NCBI GenBank assembly: GCA_963827735.1
Contig: CAWHBO010000007.1
Location: forward strand, 1 to 47,855
Length of the DNA stretch: 47,855 nt
Direction: 5' to 3'
Source: CAWHBO01 sp963827735
GTDB lineage: Bacteria > Patescibacteriota > Patescibacteriia > Patescibacteriales > UBA12075
The translations under genes were made by a program, and so were the position numbers. The notes below the pieces were generated by a model, which worked only from the letters and a program-made list of their open reading frames with translations, did no database searches and was not told where the DNA came from. Position 1 is the first letter of the stretch, and each line of letters starts with the position of its first letter. Of this stretch, positions 1 through 7,430 are shown one piece after another.

Positions 1-94
1 ATTATAAAAAACCACCTTCGTGGCATTTATACTTTTGTATAATACATTATTTGTTCAAATAAATCAATATTATGACATTTCATAACATTTGACC

Positions 95-182
95 TTTAAC
101 CTTTGACATTTGACTTCAAAATTTTGAATAATCTTTTACCGAAGAAAAAAATATATAAATCAAAAATCGGTCAAAGGTTAAA
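95..182. repeat. intergenic inverted repeat downstream of ftsX
   Basis: Two 13-base arms (95-107 and 170-182) are exact reverse complements, built from a TTTAACCTTTGAC word. The surrounding sequence repeats similar TTTGACCTTT/ACATTTGAC words. It belongs to the class of word-like intergenic repeats seen elsewhere in this window and may form a weak hairpin after ftsX. Confidence 0.5.
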
Positions 183-202
183 TGTTAATTGTCAATTGTC
201 GC

Positions 203-1114
203 CTACACCTTCGAATACTTGCTCACTGCCAACTGACTGGCGATGATGTTGATAAGCGATGCCAGCAAGAATTGAACGCCGAAAATTCCGAAAATGTTGC
301 CGAAGAAATATCTTATCAAGTCAACATTGTAACCGACAAAAAACGTTTCCATGTACGGCTGTAAAAGCCTTAAGAACGGATAAAAAATAAACATGATGGC
401 GATAACGCCGATAAAAGTGTAAATCAAACTGGATACCAGATATGGCATCTGGATGAACCATTTTGACGCGCCCACCAGGCGCATGATGACAATTTCCCGG
501 CGATGAGTGTAAATGGCCACGCGGACAGAATTATATATCACCAGGATCGTGATAAAAACAAAGATTGCTGAGAGGCCCATGCCGGCGTCACTGACTTTTT
601 TTGTGATGTTGTTGATCTTTCCAAGCAGGACTTTGTAATCCGTGAAATTACGAGATTCAATGATGGAATCGTCAAAGGTGTTCAATTTGTTTATCAAATT
701 ATCAAAATCATCCAGATTCCTCGGTTTGATAACGAGGCTTGGGGTTAAAGGATTAGTCCCCAGCTCCTTCAAGGCTTGGATGATTTCCGCATTGTCCCGA
801 TGTTTTTCACGGAAGCTTTTCAAGGCCTCGCTTTTTGAAATATACGCCACTTCTTTTGCCTCAGGCAAATTTGCGATCTTGGCCTTAAGCGCCATGATTT
901 GAGCATCCTCTGCTTCAGAAGAAATGAACAGGTTGATATCAATCTTCTGTTTGACAGCTTCCACGGCCGTATCCCCCACCACTTTAACGACCAAAAGCAT
1001 ATTGATTGAAAACAAAGCCAACACCAGGATTATGATCGTAACCAAAGACAGCCAGATGTTTCTGAAAATATCCTGGAAGCTGAATTTCATGACTCTTGCG
1101 AAAGATAAAAGCAT
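203..1114 (-). CDS. ftsX: cell division protein FtsX
   Basis: FtsX is the membrane half of the FtsEX ABC-type complex, which couples ATP hydrolysis to activation of peptidoglycan hydrolases at the septum. The 303-residue product has one N-terminal membrane segment (about residues 20-40), an extracytoplasmic domain of about 130 residues and three C-terminal membrane segments, the usual FtsX layout. I chose the ATG at 1114 (start MLLSFARVMKF), which begins just after the ftsE stop. An in-frame start at 1171 would overlap ftsE by 53 bases, and an ATG at 1090 is also possible. It is co-transcribed with ftsE. The family call is secure; the start is less so. Confidence 0.93.
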   Translation of the reverse strand: MLLSFARVMKFSFQDIFRNIWLSLVTIIILVLALFSINMLLVVKVVGDTAVEAVKQKIDINLFISSEAEDAQIMALKAKIANLPEAKEVAYISKSEALKSFREKHRDNAEIIQALKELGTNPLTPSLVIKPRNLDDFDNLINKLNTFDDSIIESRNFTDYKVLLGKINNITKKVSDAGMGLSAIFVFITILVIYNSVRVAIYTHRREIVIMRLVGASKWFIQMPYLVSSLIYTFIGVIAIMFIFYPFLRLLQPYMETFFVGYNVDLIRYFFGNIFGIFGVQFLLASLINIIASQLAVSKYSKV

Positions 1115-1118
1115 AAAT

Positions 1119-1799
1119 TTATAAAATATATTTACCGACTTCCTGATCCCCAACGATTTCGCCGGCGTCAATCGTGATCACCCGGCGCTTGAGCCGATTG
1201 ACGATCTCGCGATTATGCGTAACCAAAATTATCGTCGTTCCGAATTTGTTTATCCGAAGCAGAAGCTCAATGATTTCATTGGCATTGAGAGAATCAAGAT
1301 TCCCGGTCGGTTCATCCGCCAGTAAAATTTTGGGACGATGAACCAAGGCCCTGGCAATCGCCGCTCTCTGCTGTTCTCCTCCTGAAATCTCCAAAGGATA
1401 ACGATCCATCTTGTTTTCCAGACCGACAATCTTCATGACATGCGGCACGATGCTTCTGATCTTTTTGGGACTGCCTCCGCAAACTTGCATGGCAAAAGCG
1501 ACATTTTCAAACAACGTTTTTTTATGGAGTAGTTTGAAGTCTTGAAAAATAACCCCGATCTGCCTCCTAAGCACCGGAATTTCTCGCTGGCCGATGTTGG
1601 TGATATCCCATCCGCCCACGACAATTTTCCCTTCATCAATCCGCTCCTCGCCGATGAGGGTTTTGACCATGGTTGTTTTCCCGGTTCCTGATTGCCCGAC
1701 GATGGAAACAAACTCCCCCGGCTTGATATGCAAATTCACCCGGTTAAGAGCCACGCCGCTTTTGGGATAGGATTTGGTTACGTTATAGAACCTTATCAT
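1119..1799 (-). CDS. ftsE: cell division ATP-binding protein FtsE
   Basis: This is the ATPase partner of FtsX, acting at the cytoplasmic face of the membrane. The 226-residue protein shows a Walker A motif GQSGTGKTT (35-43), a Q-loop glutamine near 86, an ABC signature ISGGEQQR (138-145) and a Walker B/DEP segment ILLADEP (158-164). The length and the signature are typical of FtsE. Its stop lies 4 bases before the ftsX start chosen here, so the two genes form a tight operon. Upstream 1800-1971 holds only low-complexity sequence and no clear promoter. Confidence 0.96.
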   Translation of the reverse strand: MIRFYNVTKSYPKSGVALNRVNLHIKPGEFVSIVGQSGTGKTTMVKTLIGEERIDEGKIVVGGWDITNIGQREIPVLRRQIGVIFQDFKLLHKKTLFENVAFAMQVCGGSPKKIRSIVPHVMKIVGLENKMDRYPLEISGGEQQRAAIARALVHRPKILLADEPTGNLDSLNANEIIELLLRINKFGTTIILVTHNREIVNRLKRRVITIDAGEIVGDQEVGKYIL

Positions 1800-1839
1800 T
1801 TAAAAAATATTTACTAAAAAAATATATTAATACTCTATC

Positions 1840-1970
1840 TTATTCTTCTATTTGACTTCTATTTCCCGCAGATATTACGCAGATTTATACGCGGATTTAA
1901 CGCCGATAATCGGCGAAATATTTTTCCTAATTAACTAATCAACTAATTAACCAATATCCTAGTATCCAAT
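1840..1970. repeat. low-complexity intergenic repeat tract
   Basis: The gap between ftsE and the carboxypeptidase gene is made of short reiterated words (GCAGATATTACGCAGATTT; then TAATTAACTAATCAACTAAT; then AATATCCTAGTATCCAATC). No gene is seen in it. It is the same kind of sequence as the repeats listed near 29.1 kb. Confidence 0.45.
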
Positions 1971-1971
1971 C

Positions 1972-3573
1972 TCAAAGCGACAAACCGTACTTAATCAGTT
2001 CCTTCGTCTCCGCAAAACTTTTCGTTCTCGTTGCCACTCCGAAGGTTACCACAATCAACTTCTTCCCGTCCTGTTCCACCCTTGTCATCAGGCAATACCC
2101 CGCTTCATCCAGATATCCGGTCTTTGATCCCGTAATGTTGTAGATATTTTCTTTTATAATTTGATCAGTGTTCCTGATTGTATGCGCGATTTCAGTGTTC
2201 AGGGTCGTAAACTTATAGCTTGCCATCGTGCTGGCTTTGGCGATAATCGGATTCTTAAGCGCCTCACTGGCTATTATAGCATAGTCTCTGGCAGAACTCA
2301 CGTTGTTGGGGTCCAAGCCGGTCGGTTCAAAGAATTTTGTAGACTTTGCGCCCCATTCCGAAACGGTCTCGTTCATTTTGTTTATAAAATCTTGGCGGGA
2401 AAATCCGCTGGCTCTAACCAGGCTTTCCACGGCATTGTTCGCGGAACCAACCAGCGCTGAATACAGCAAGTCTTCAACCGTGAGCGTATCGCCGTCGTCC
2501 ACCTTGAGGCGGGCAATCTCAAGCTTATCCGCATATTGATAATTATATTCCTCATCTTTTACGCTATAAGCCACCACATCGCTCAAAGTCGGCCTGGTAT
2601 CCAAAAAAGTTTTTAAAGCTACAATTTTCGTCAAGCTGGCCAAAGGCAGAACATCTTTGGAATTTTTTTCCCATAAAGACTCGCCATTTTCTTCATCATA
2701 TATGATTGCTGCTTTAGCGCTGATGACTGGCTCTGCGTCCACCGCGCTTTCCGCCACTCCCAGCAATTGTCCGCTCGTTTCCGCAGCGATTTTCAAGGGC
2801 TCAACCGACACATTGATGGTACCGGCGGAAGCGGGAGCTAATTTTACAAAAGCCACTTTGTCCAGATCCAAAACGCGGTCAGGATGAATTTTTCTGTCAG
2901 GACCAAAGTCGTTTACCGTGACGTCCACAAATTTTCCATTATCAATGTTGGTTACCCTGAGCAGAGAGCCTTTCGGAAAATCCGGACTGGCGGTAAAGTC
3001 GCCTTTCTTGTATGAATACCAGCTGGCTTTTCCCACCGTCATTTGATCGGGATATGAAAAAACCGCTATCCGGGCGAATGGAAGATGGATTAAAGATCTG
3101 ACAAAATTTTCTTGTGGATAATCTTTGGTCGGCAACGGCCTCCAGGCGCCCAAGCTCTTATCGTAAAAAAATACTTTTTTATAACAATTTGTCTGCTCGC
3201 CGTACGCAAGCTGAATATAAAAAGGCTTATCTGAATCATATGCCGCCTTGTTTTTGAATTCAAATTGATACACCTCGCTGATCATTTGCAGCGACCAAGG
3301 CATCTCAAAATTCTCATGCAATTCCAAAACCTCCACATCCGTTGAACTGCCGAGAATTCCCGGTACCAGCGATAATTTTATGCCATCATCAAAAGCCGCC
3401 ACTGTATATCCTTTGCTTATCGTTTCCTTGTCCAATTTGATTGAAAATGTTTTGTTTTCTTCCAAATCATCCACATCCTCTGCAAAAGAAAAATTTCCAT
3501 ACAAAAATATGCTTATGACAATTAGGGCGATTGCCGCAAAACTCCTTATTCTATTGCTTCTTTTGTTGATCAT
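1972..3573 (-). CDS. secreted D-alanyl-D-alanine carboxypeptidase with RlpA-like domain
   Basis: The product is an exported peptidoglycan D,D-carboxypeptidase of the S11 (PBP5) family. From the ATG at 3573 it has 533 residues: a signal peptide (about 1-31, ending FSFA), an N-terminal region of unknown fold, an RlpA-like double-psi beta-barrel segment (about 181-259, beginning GKASWYS), then the S11 catalytic domain. The three penicillin-binding motifs are visible: SLTK (313-316), SAN (377-379) and KTG (484-486). The frame is open further upstream to 3717, but that part is the antisense of the tRNA-Gly gene and was excluded. Fusion of RlpA-like and S11 domains is uncommon. The domain calls are from motifs only. 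Confidence 0.9.
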   Translation of the reverse strand: MINKRSNRIRSFAAIALIVISIFLYGNFSFAEDVDDLEENKTFSIKLDKETISKGYTVAAFDDGIKLSLVPGILGSSTDVEVLELHENFEMPWSLQMISEVYQFEFKNKAAYDSDKPFYIQLAYGEQTNCYKKVFFYDKSLGAWRPLPTKDYPQENFVRSLIHLPFARIAVFSYPDQMTVGKASWYSYKKGDFTASPDFPKGSLLRVTNIDNGKFVDVTVNDFGPDRKIHPDRVLDLDKVAFVKLAPASAGTINVSVEPLKIAAETSGQLLGVAESAVDAEPVISAKAAIIYDEENGESLWEKNSKDVLPLASLTKIVALKTFLDTRPTLSDVVAYSVKDEEYNYQYADKLEIARLKVDDGDTLTVEDLLYSALVGSANNAVESLVRASGFSRQDFINKMNETVSEWGAKSTKFFEPTGLDPNNVSSARDYAIIASEALKNPIIAKASTMASYKFTTLNTEIAHTIRNTDQIIKENIYNITGSKTGYLDEAGYCLMTRVEQDGKKLIVVTFGVATRTKSFAETKELIKYGLSL

Positions 3574-3641
3574 AGGTATTTTTCCAATAATTACTTGCAA
3601 ATTTATTGATTTCTTATTATCATGAATATTGTCTATCCCAA

Positions 3642-3712
3642 GCGGGATTAGTACAATGGTAGTATATCTGCTTCCCAAGCAGGAGACGCGAGTCCGATTC
3701 TCGTATCCCGCT
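3642..3712 (+). tRNA. tRNA-Gly (CCC anticodon)
   Basis: A full cloverleaf can be drawn. The acceptor GCGGGAT pairs with ATCCCGC, the seven-base anticodon loop TTCCCAA (3672-3678) gives CCC, and the T loop follows a GAGTC-type stem. No CCA is encoded, so the CCA-adding enzyme at 36.9 kb is needed. It is the first of two plus-strand tRNAs in a minus-strand region. Confidence 0.93.
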
Positions 3713-3756
3713 CCCACCTAATAATGTTTACCCTACGAAGCCTTGGGCGTAGTAGG

Positions 3757-3829
3757 GCCGATGTAGCTCAGCTGGTAGAGCAATGCTTTCGTAAAGCAGA
3801 GGTCACGGGTTCGATCCCCGTTTTCGGCT
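3757..3829 (+). tRNA. tRNA-Thr (CGT anticodon)
   Basis: The cloverleaf has acceptor GCCGATG/TTTCGGC with a U-U mismatch at the sixth pair, a D arm GCTC...GAGC, an anticodon loop TTCGTAA giving CGT, and a T arm ACGGG-TTCGATC-CCCGT. It lies 44 bases after tRNA-Gly, so the two are probably one transcript. No CCA is encoded. Confidence 0.93.
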
Positions 3830-3841
3830 CACTTCAATTCT

Positions 3842-4582
3842 TCACTCAACAAAACTCCACACAGTATATTTTTTTATGGCTTCTTGCAGATAACTTCCAT
3901 ATTCCATGCCTCTGATAAAGACATAATTCAAATCAACAGAATCTTCATTTTTACCCGTACAAAAAAAGATATAATATCCGTCAGCGGCATATTCAATTCT
4001 GCTCATCTCATTTTCCGATAGCTTGAGCAAGTCCGTTTTAAAATCCAAAAAAAGATTATCACTGCCTCTGTTAAGCGTTACGCTGCCTTGCTGATCGCCA
4101 TATTTGTTCGCAATTTTCAAAAAACTTTCGCCTCCATCAACCAGCTGTTTGATTTTTCTGATCCTGCTGATTCCCACTTGATTGATCTCATTGTCATAGA
4201 TCAGATTTTTTTCCAATTTTTTTATCACTTCGTCTTCTGTCAGCCTCTGATCGGAAAGATTATACTTCCTCAGCAGATCGGAATATACCATTTTTTGCAC
4301 CAAATAAGCCTGAAAGCTCCGGGGATCTTGTATGGCAGCGGCTGACTGTATAAAATCATCCTTCAAATCTTTGTAATCATAAAATTCAATGATTCCCGAC
4401 TTATCAATGATTGCCGGCACTGGAACATATGAGGCGAGGCTCCTCAGACTCGGGGTGTCAAGATTGAATTTTAAAAGCAAGATGGCGAAACATGAATAGC
4501 AAAAAATTATAACCACCAGGCTTAACCCGAAAATTCTCGGCAAAACGCCAAGCGCAGTTAAAAAATCTTTTTTAATCCGCAA
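3842..4582 (-). CDS. membrane-anchored parvulin/SurA-like protein
   Basis: The 246-residue product has a basic N-terminus, one membrane segment (about 16-38), and an extracytoplasmic part resembling SurA/PpiC-type isomerases. The C-terminal half (RKIKQLVDGGESFLKIANKY, followed by a GSVTLNRG segment and LSENEMSRI) matches the order of a parvulin core, but the first strand is poorly conserved and activity is uncertain. The start at 4582 is TTG. The same frame stays open upstream to about 4692 with no ATG, encoding a Lys/Arg-rich stretch, so the true N-terminus may be longer or continuous with the preceding gene (see the entry at 4583-4692). Confidence 0.7.
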   Translation of the reverse strand: MRIKKDFLTALGVLPRIFGLSLVVIIFCYSCFAILLLKFNLDTPSLRSLASYVPVPAIIDKSGIIEFYDYKDLKDDFIQSAAAIQDPRSFQAYLVQKMVYSDLLRKYNLSDQRLTEDEVIKKLEKNLIYDNEINQVGISRIRKIKQLVDGGESFLKIANKYGDQQGSVTLNRGSDNLFLDFKTDLLKLSENEMSRIEYAADGYYIFFCTGKNEDSVDLNYVFIRGMEYGSYLQEAIKKYTVWSFVE

Positions 4583-4692
4583 AAGACTTTCATTAAAATA
4601 ATTTTTTATGCGGACGTTATCTTTTCGGGATTTTTTATTTTTCTTTTCTTCTCTGCGGACGATTTCAGATTTAGCTTTATCTTTTTTTCTCT
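4583..4692 (-). other. open frame upstream of the parvulin-like gene with an A7 slip site
   Basis: On the minus strand the parvulin-like frame continues upstream without a stop through about 35 Lys/Arg/Glu-rich codons, to a run of seven A (plus-strand T run 4682-4688). This run is located just before the stop of the preceding gene. Removing one A, or a +1 slip, would fuse the two frames into one protein of about 510 residues. A sequencing error in the homopolymer, a true frameshift and an unusual start codon are all possible. Confidence 0.5.
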
Positions 4693-5372
4693 TCCAAAAT
4701 CAGCAAATCAATTTCCCTTTTATGCTTCTTGATAAAAAATGCGTTATGGATCTTAACTGATAAGCCTTTCGCTTTTTCCACAAAATTAAATTTTCTCTTT
4801 TTTAGAACTTCATTTTCGTGTAATTTTTTTGCCAATGCTGGCGTAAAATCATAATCAAAATCAACATTCACTTTTGTATCGGCGTATGTTTCACTGTTTG
4901 CCGCTAGATTTGATTTTTCTTTCAGAACCGGTGATTTTTTTTCTTCGCTCTGGACGATTTTTTTTACAACATTTTCTACATTTTTTTTGTCTGTTTTCTT
5001 TTCATTTGGTTTTTCACTTTTATGAAAAAATCCTCGCATATCATTCATCCATAATTCCCTCTTTTTTTCACCGACTTTGATTATTTCATTTTTTTCCGTT
5101 TTTATAATTTGCTCTGGTTCTTTTTTTACAATTTGCGGACTGCTAAAGACATTCTTTTCATTCTTTTCATTCTTTTCATTCTTTTCATTCTTTTCATTCT
5201 TTTCATTCTTTCTGGTTATGCTGTCAAGGCTGAAAATCTTTTTAGCGGTATTTTTCTCCGCCATATCTTTTTTTAACTCTTTATCATGCAACTCCAAGAC
5301 ATCCAAAACGATTTGTCTGGATTTTTCCATTTCACTCCTGCTCAGTTTTTTTATACCATCCATGTTTGTCAT
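4677..5372 (-). CDS. Lys/Glu/Asn-rich low-complexity protein of unknown function
   Basis: I do not recognise this gene. The 231-residue product is highly charged, with no membrane segment or signal peptide. Residues from about 54 to 74 are a KNE tripeptide repeat encoded by a 9-bp tandem repeat. It may form an extended or coiled cytoplasmic segment. It lies between the FtsB-like gene and the parvulin-like gene on the same strand. Its end overlaps the open frame leading into the parvulin-like gene, so the two may really be one protein whose charged cytoplasmic N-terminal part precedes the membrane anchor. Confidence 0.6.
   Translation of the reverse strand: MTNMDGIKKLSRSEMEKSRQIVLDVLELHDKELKKDMAEKNTAKKIFSLDSITRKNEKNEKNEKNEKNEKNEKNVFSSPQIVKKEPEQIIKTEKNEIIKVGEKKRELWMNDMRGFFHKSEKPNEKKTDKKNVENVVKKIVQSEEKKSPVLKEKSNLAANSETYADTKVNVDFDYDFTPALAKKLHENEVLKKRKFNFVEKAKGLSVKIHNAFFIKKHKREIDLLILEEKKR
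5151..5212. repeat. 9-bp in-frame tandem repeat (KNE codons)
   Basis: Six full copies of the 9-base unit ATTCTTTTC plus a seventh partial copy lie end to end. On the minus strand each unit encodes Lys-Asn-Glu. Copy-number change would alter the protein length without breaking the frame. Confidence 0.9.
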
Positions 5373-5433
5373 GAAAAAAACTTTATGCTTTAATTAAAAA
5401 AATATAGCCACCATTTTAAGGGATTCGGGGCTT

Positions 5434-5826
5434 TTAGGCCGCGAGAACCGGAACTGAGACGCCGTGTTCGGAGCTGTCTGTAAAATTGCCGCCGCTTGAA
5501 TTTTTTATCACAACCACTTCTTCGCCTTCCTTCTTTAAGTTCAAATTTATCCTGGCTTCCTCTTCCGCAAACTGATCCGACCCCAGATATCCGATCATCT
5601 GTTTTAAAACATCATTTTTCCCCTCCAATTTTTTTACTTCGGCATTGAGCTCGCTGATTTCTTTGTTCAATCCATATTGTCTGGTTATTTTTTTTGACAG
5701 TGGAAAGACAATCAGCATGATAACAAAAAAACCGATGACAAAGTATGTAATCTGGCTAAAAATCATTTTTTCAAATCTTTTTTTTTCTTTATTTCTAAAC
5801 ATTTTTAATCCATGTTTTAACTTCAT
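5434..5826 (-). CDS. FtsB/DivIC-like septum formation initiator
   Basis: This 130-residue bitopic protein has a basic N-terminus, one membrane segment (about 20-42), and then a coiled coil (about 48-78, ISELNAEVKKLEGKND) followed by a short extracytoplasmic tail. That is the layout of FtsB/DivIC divisome proteins, which bridge FtsL and FtsQ. The start at 5826 overlaps the glycosyltransferase stop as ATGA, indicating translational coupling. An in-frame ATG at 5838 would overlap more and is less likely. The assignment rests on topology and coiled coil, since the family has little sequence conservation. Confidence 0.75.
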   Translation of the reverse strand: MKLKHGLKMFRNKEKKRFEKMIFSQITYFVIGFFVIMLIVFPLSKKITRQYGLNKEISELNAEVKKLEGKNDVLKQMIGYLGSDQFAEEEARINLNLKKEGEEVVVIKNSSGGNFTDSSEHGVSVPVLAA

Positions 5827-7427
5827 TCCTGAAGCCAATTAGCATCTTTTCCGCTTCCAGCCGCTCCTTTGGGCGTTATCTGAAAACCAAGGCGTTTTCC
5901 CAAGATCATCCTGGTTTGCGCTTCAAGCCCCGGGACTGCTCCAAAAATTATGATGCTTATCGGCAGGATGATCCATTGGACAAGCAAGGATATTTTTTTG
6001 ATGAAGCCTTGTTTTCTTTGCTCATTTGGCAAAAGCAAAGCTGAAATGATTGCGGATAAAATCATGCCGGACATGGCAGCCATCATCAGCGTCCTTGTGA
6101 CCATGGGCAAGTTCGTGGACAAAACTGATGAGTTAAAACGGTCGCCGCCGATAAGCAAAGGCATCCACCCCACCACGCCAATGATCAAGGCATTTGTGGC
6201 CCAAGAGTGAAAACCGTATAATTGGGTAAAGACTTTGCTAAAAATATCTTTTTTCTTGATCGTCTTCCTTCGTTTATAAGCGTTAAAAATCAGATAAGGG
6301 AGATTCTCAACTCCCCACCCCCAGCGCCTCTGCTGGACATAAAGGCTCTTGAACGTTTTCCAGACAGTCTCTCTTTCAGTTATATCCATGGAAACAGGAA
6401 AATGTAGCGGTTCCACTCGGTAATCACAGTTATAAAAAATGTAGCAATGCCAAAAAATCCGAGAATCCTCGCTCACCATGTTGGTTGACCAAAAGCCTAC
6501 GTCCGTAAGCGCCTGCCAAGTCATGGAGTGAGATGAATACGTTGCCAGCTTTTCACTTCTGATCTGTTGCATCATCTGCCAAAAAGTGTTGGAATTGGCG
6601 GCCACCCGGGCAAAAAACGACGCTCTCCAGATGTTGTTGTTGTAAAGCGGAATCGGCTGATAGCTGGCGCGATATGGATCAGCGACTGTTAAAAATGTAT
6701 ACGTCAAGCAAGAAAAATAACCGGGGATAACGACAGTATCAATGTCAAAAACACTGACCAAAATCTTTTTGTAATCAAACCCCTGCTTATCAATGACACG
6801 GGCTTTGACTTCTTTTGCGGCAAAGGCTTGATTTGCCCCTTTACCTTTGATTTCTCCGATGATTCCGTCAGGATGGACCGTGATCAAAAAATGTCTAAAA
6901 AATCCAGAAAATTCTTTTTCAATTTCCCTGGCCCTGAACAGAGCTTTTTCTCCCGCTCTTTCTTCGGCCGCCAAAACAACAATCATCTGCTTGGTTGGAA
7001 AACCATCTTTGATGATTGCTTCAAATGTTGGCCTTATGACATCCAAATCTTCAAATGAGAAAGGAAGAACGATCAAATGAGTTATTTCCTTCCAGGATAT
7101 TCCTTTTTTTGCAAGCGAATCTGGACTGATATTTTGATCGTCCCCGGTTAAATTGTTTAATTTTGCCATCCAATCAACTTTGACATTTTTCTGATATTTC
7201 TTGTAAGCTGCGATAAGATGAAGACCGAGATAGACGACAAGCAACAACCAATAAACATCAAAGGCGATGATGATATATGCCACCAATACCGGATTAAAGT
7301 AAGAAAGCGCAAACAGAAAAAGCAAAGTGGTCCATGACAAAATCCCAGGAAACATTTCCAGCGCGCGATAGATCTTATATTCCCCTCCGCTCAAATCCTT
7401 GGCTTGTCCGATTTTCAAATAATCCAT
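5823..7427 (-). CDS. membrane-bound family 2-type glycosyltransferase
   Basis: The 534-residue protein probably transfers sugars to a lipid or polysaccharide at the inner face of the membrane. It has two N-terminal membrane segments (about 28-77), a cytoplasmic GT-A-type domain with a DID motif (228-230), an SED acidic motif (319-321) and a QQRRW motif (365-369, the QxxRW signature of processive GT2 enzymes), then several C-terminal membrane segments (about 410-500). Donor and product cannot be told from sequence. It sits between the VirD4-like ATPase and the FtsB-like gene, with a 3-base gap upstream and a 4-base overlap downstream, so it is part of one operon. Confidence 0.85.
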   Translation of the reverse strand: MDYLKIGQAKDLSGGEYKIYRALEMFPGILSWTTLLFLFALSYFNPVLVAYIIIAFDVYWLLLVVYLGLHLIAAYKKYQKNVKVDWMAKLNNLTGDDQNISPDSLAKKGISWKEITHLIVLPFSFEDLDVIRPTFEAIIKDGFPTKQMIVVLAAEERAGEKALFRAREIEKEFSGFFRHFLITVHPDGIIGEIKGKGANQAFAAKEVKARVIDKQGFDYKKILVSVFDIDTVVIPGYFSCLTYTFLTVADPYRASYQPIPLYNNNIWRASFFARVAANSNTFWQMMQQIRSEKLATYSSHSMTWQALTDVGFWSTNMVSEDSRIFWHCYIFYNCDYRVEPLHFPVSMDITERETVWKTFKSLYVQQRRWGWGVENLPYLIFNAYKRRKTIKKKDIFSKVFTQLYGFHSWATNALIIGVVGWMPLLIGGDRFNSSVLSTNLPMVTRTLMMAAMSGMILSAIISALLLPNEQRKQGFIKKISLLVQWIILPISIIIFGAVPGLEAQTRMILGKRLGFQITPKGAAGSGKDANWLQE

Positions 7428-7430
7428 AAA

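Noticed and set aside
182..364. plus-strand frame opposite ftsX
   Set aside because: It is an antisense shadow of ftsX with no coding pattern or ribosome site.
3574..3717. N-terminal extension of the carboxypeptidase gene
   Set aside because: It is the antisense of tRNA-Gly. The signal peptide starts at the later Met (3573), so the extension is not coding.
5151..5212. possible CRISPR or regulatory iterons
   Set aside because: The 9-bp units lie in a coding frame and encode a simple KNE run.
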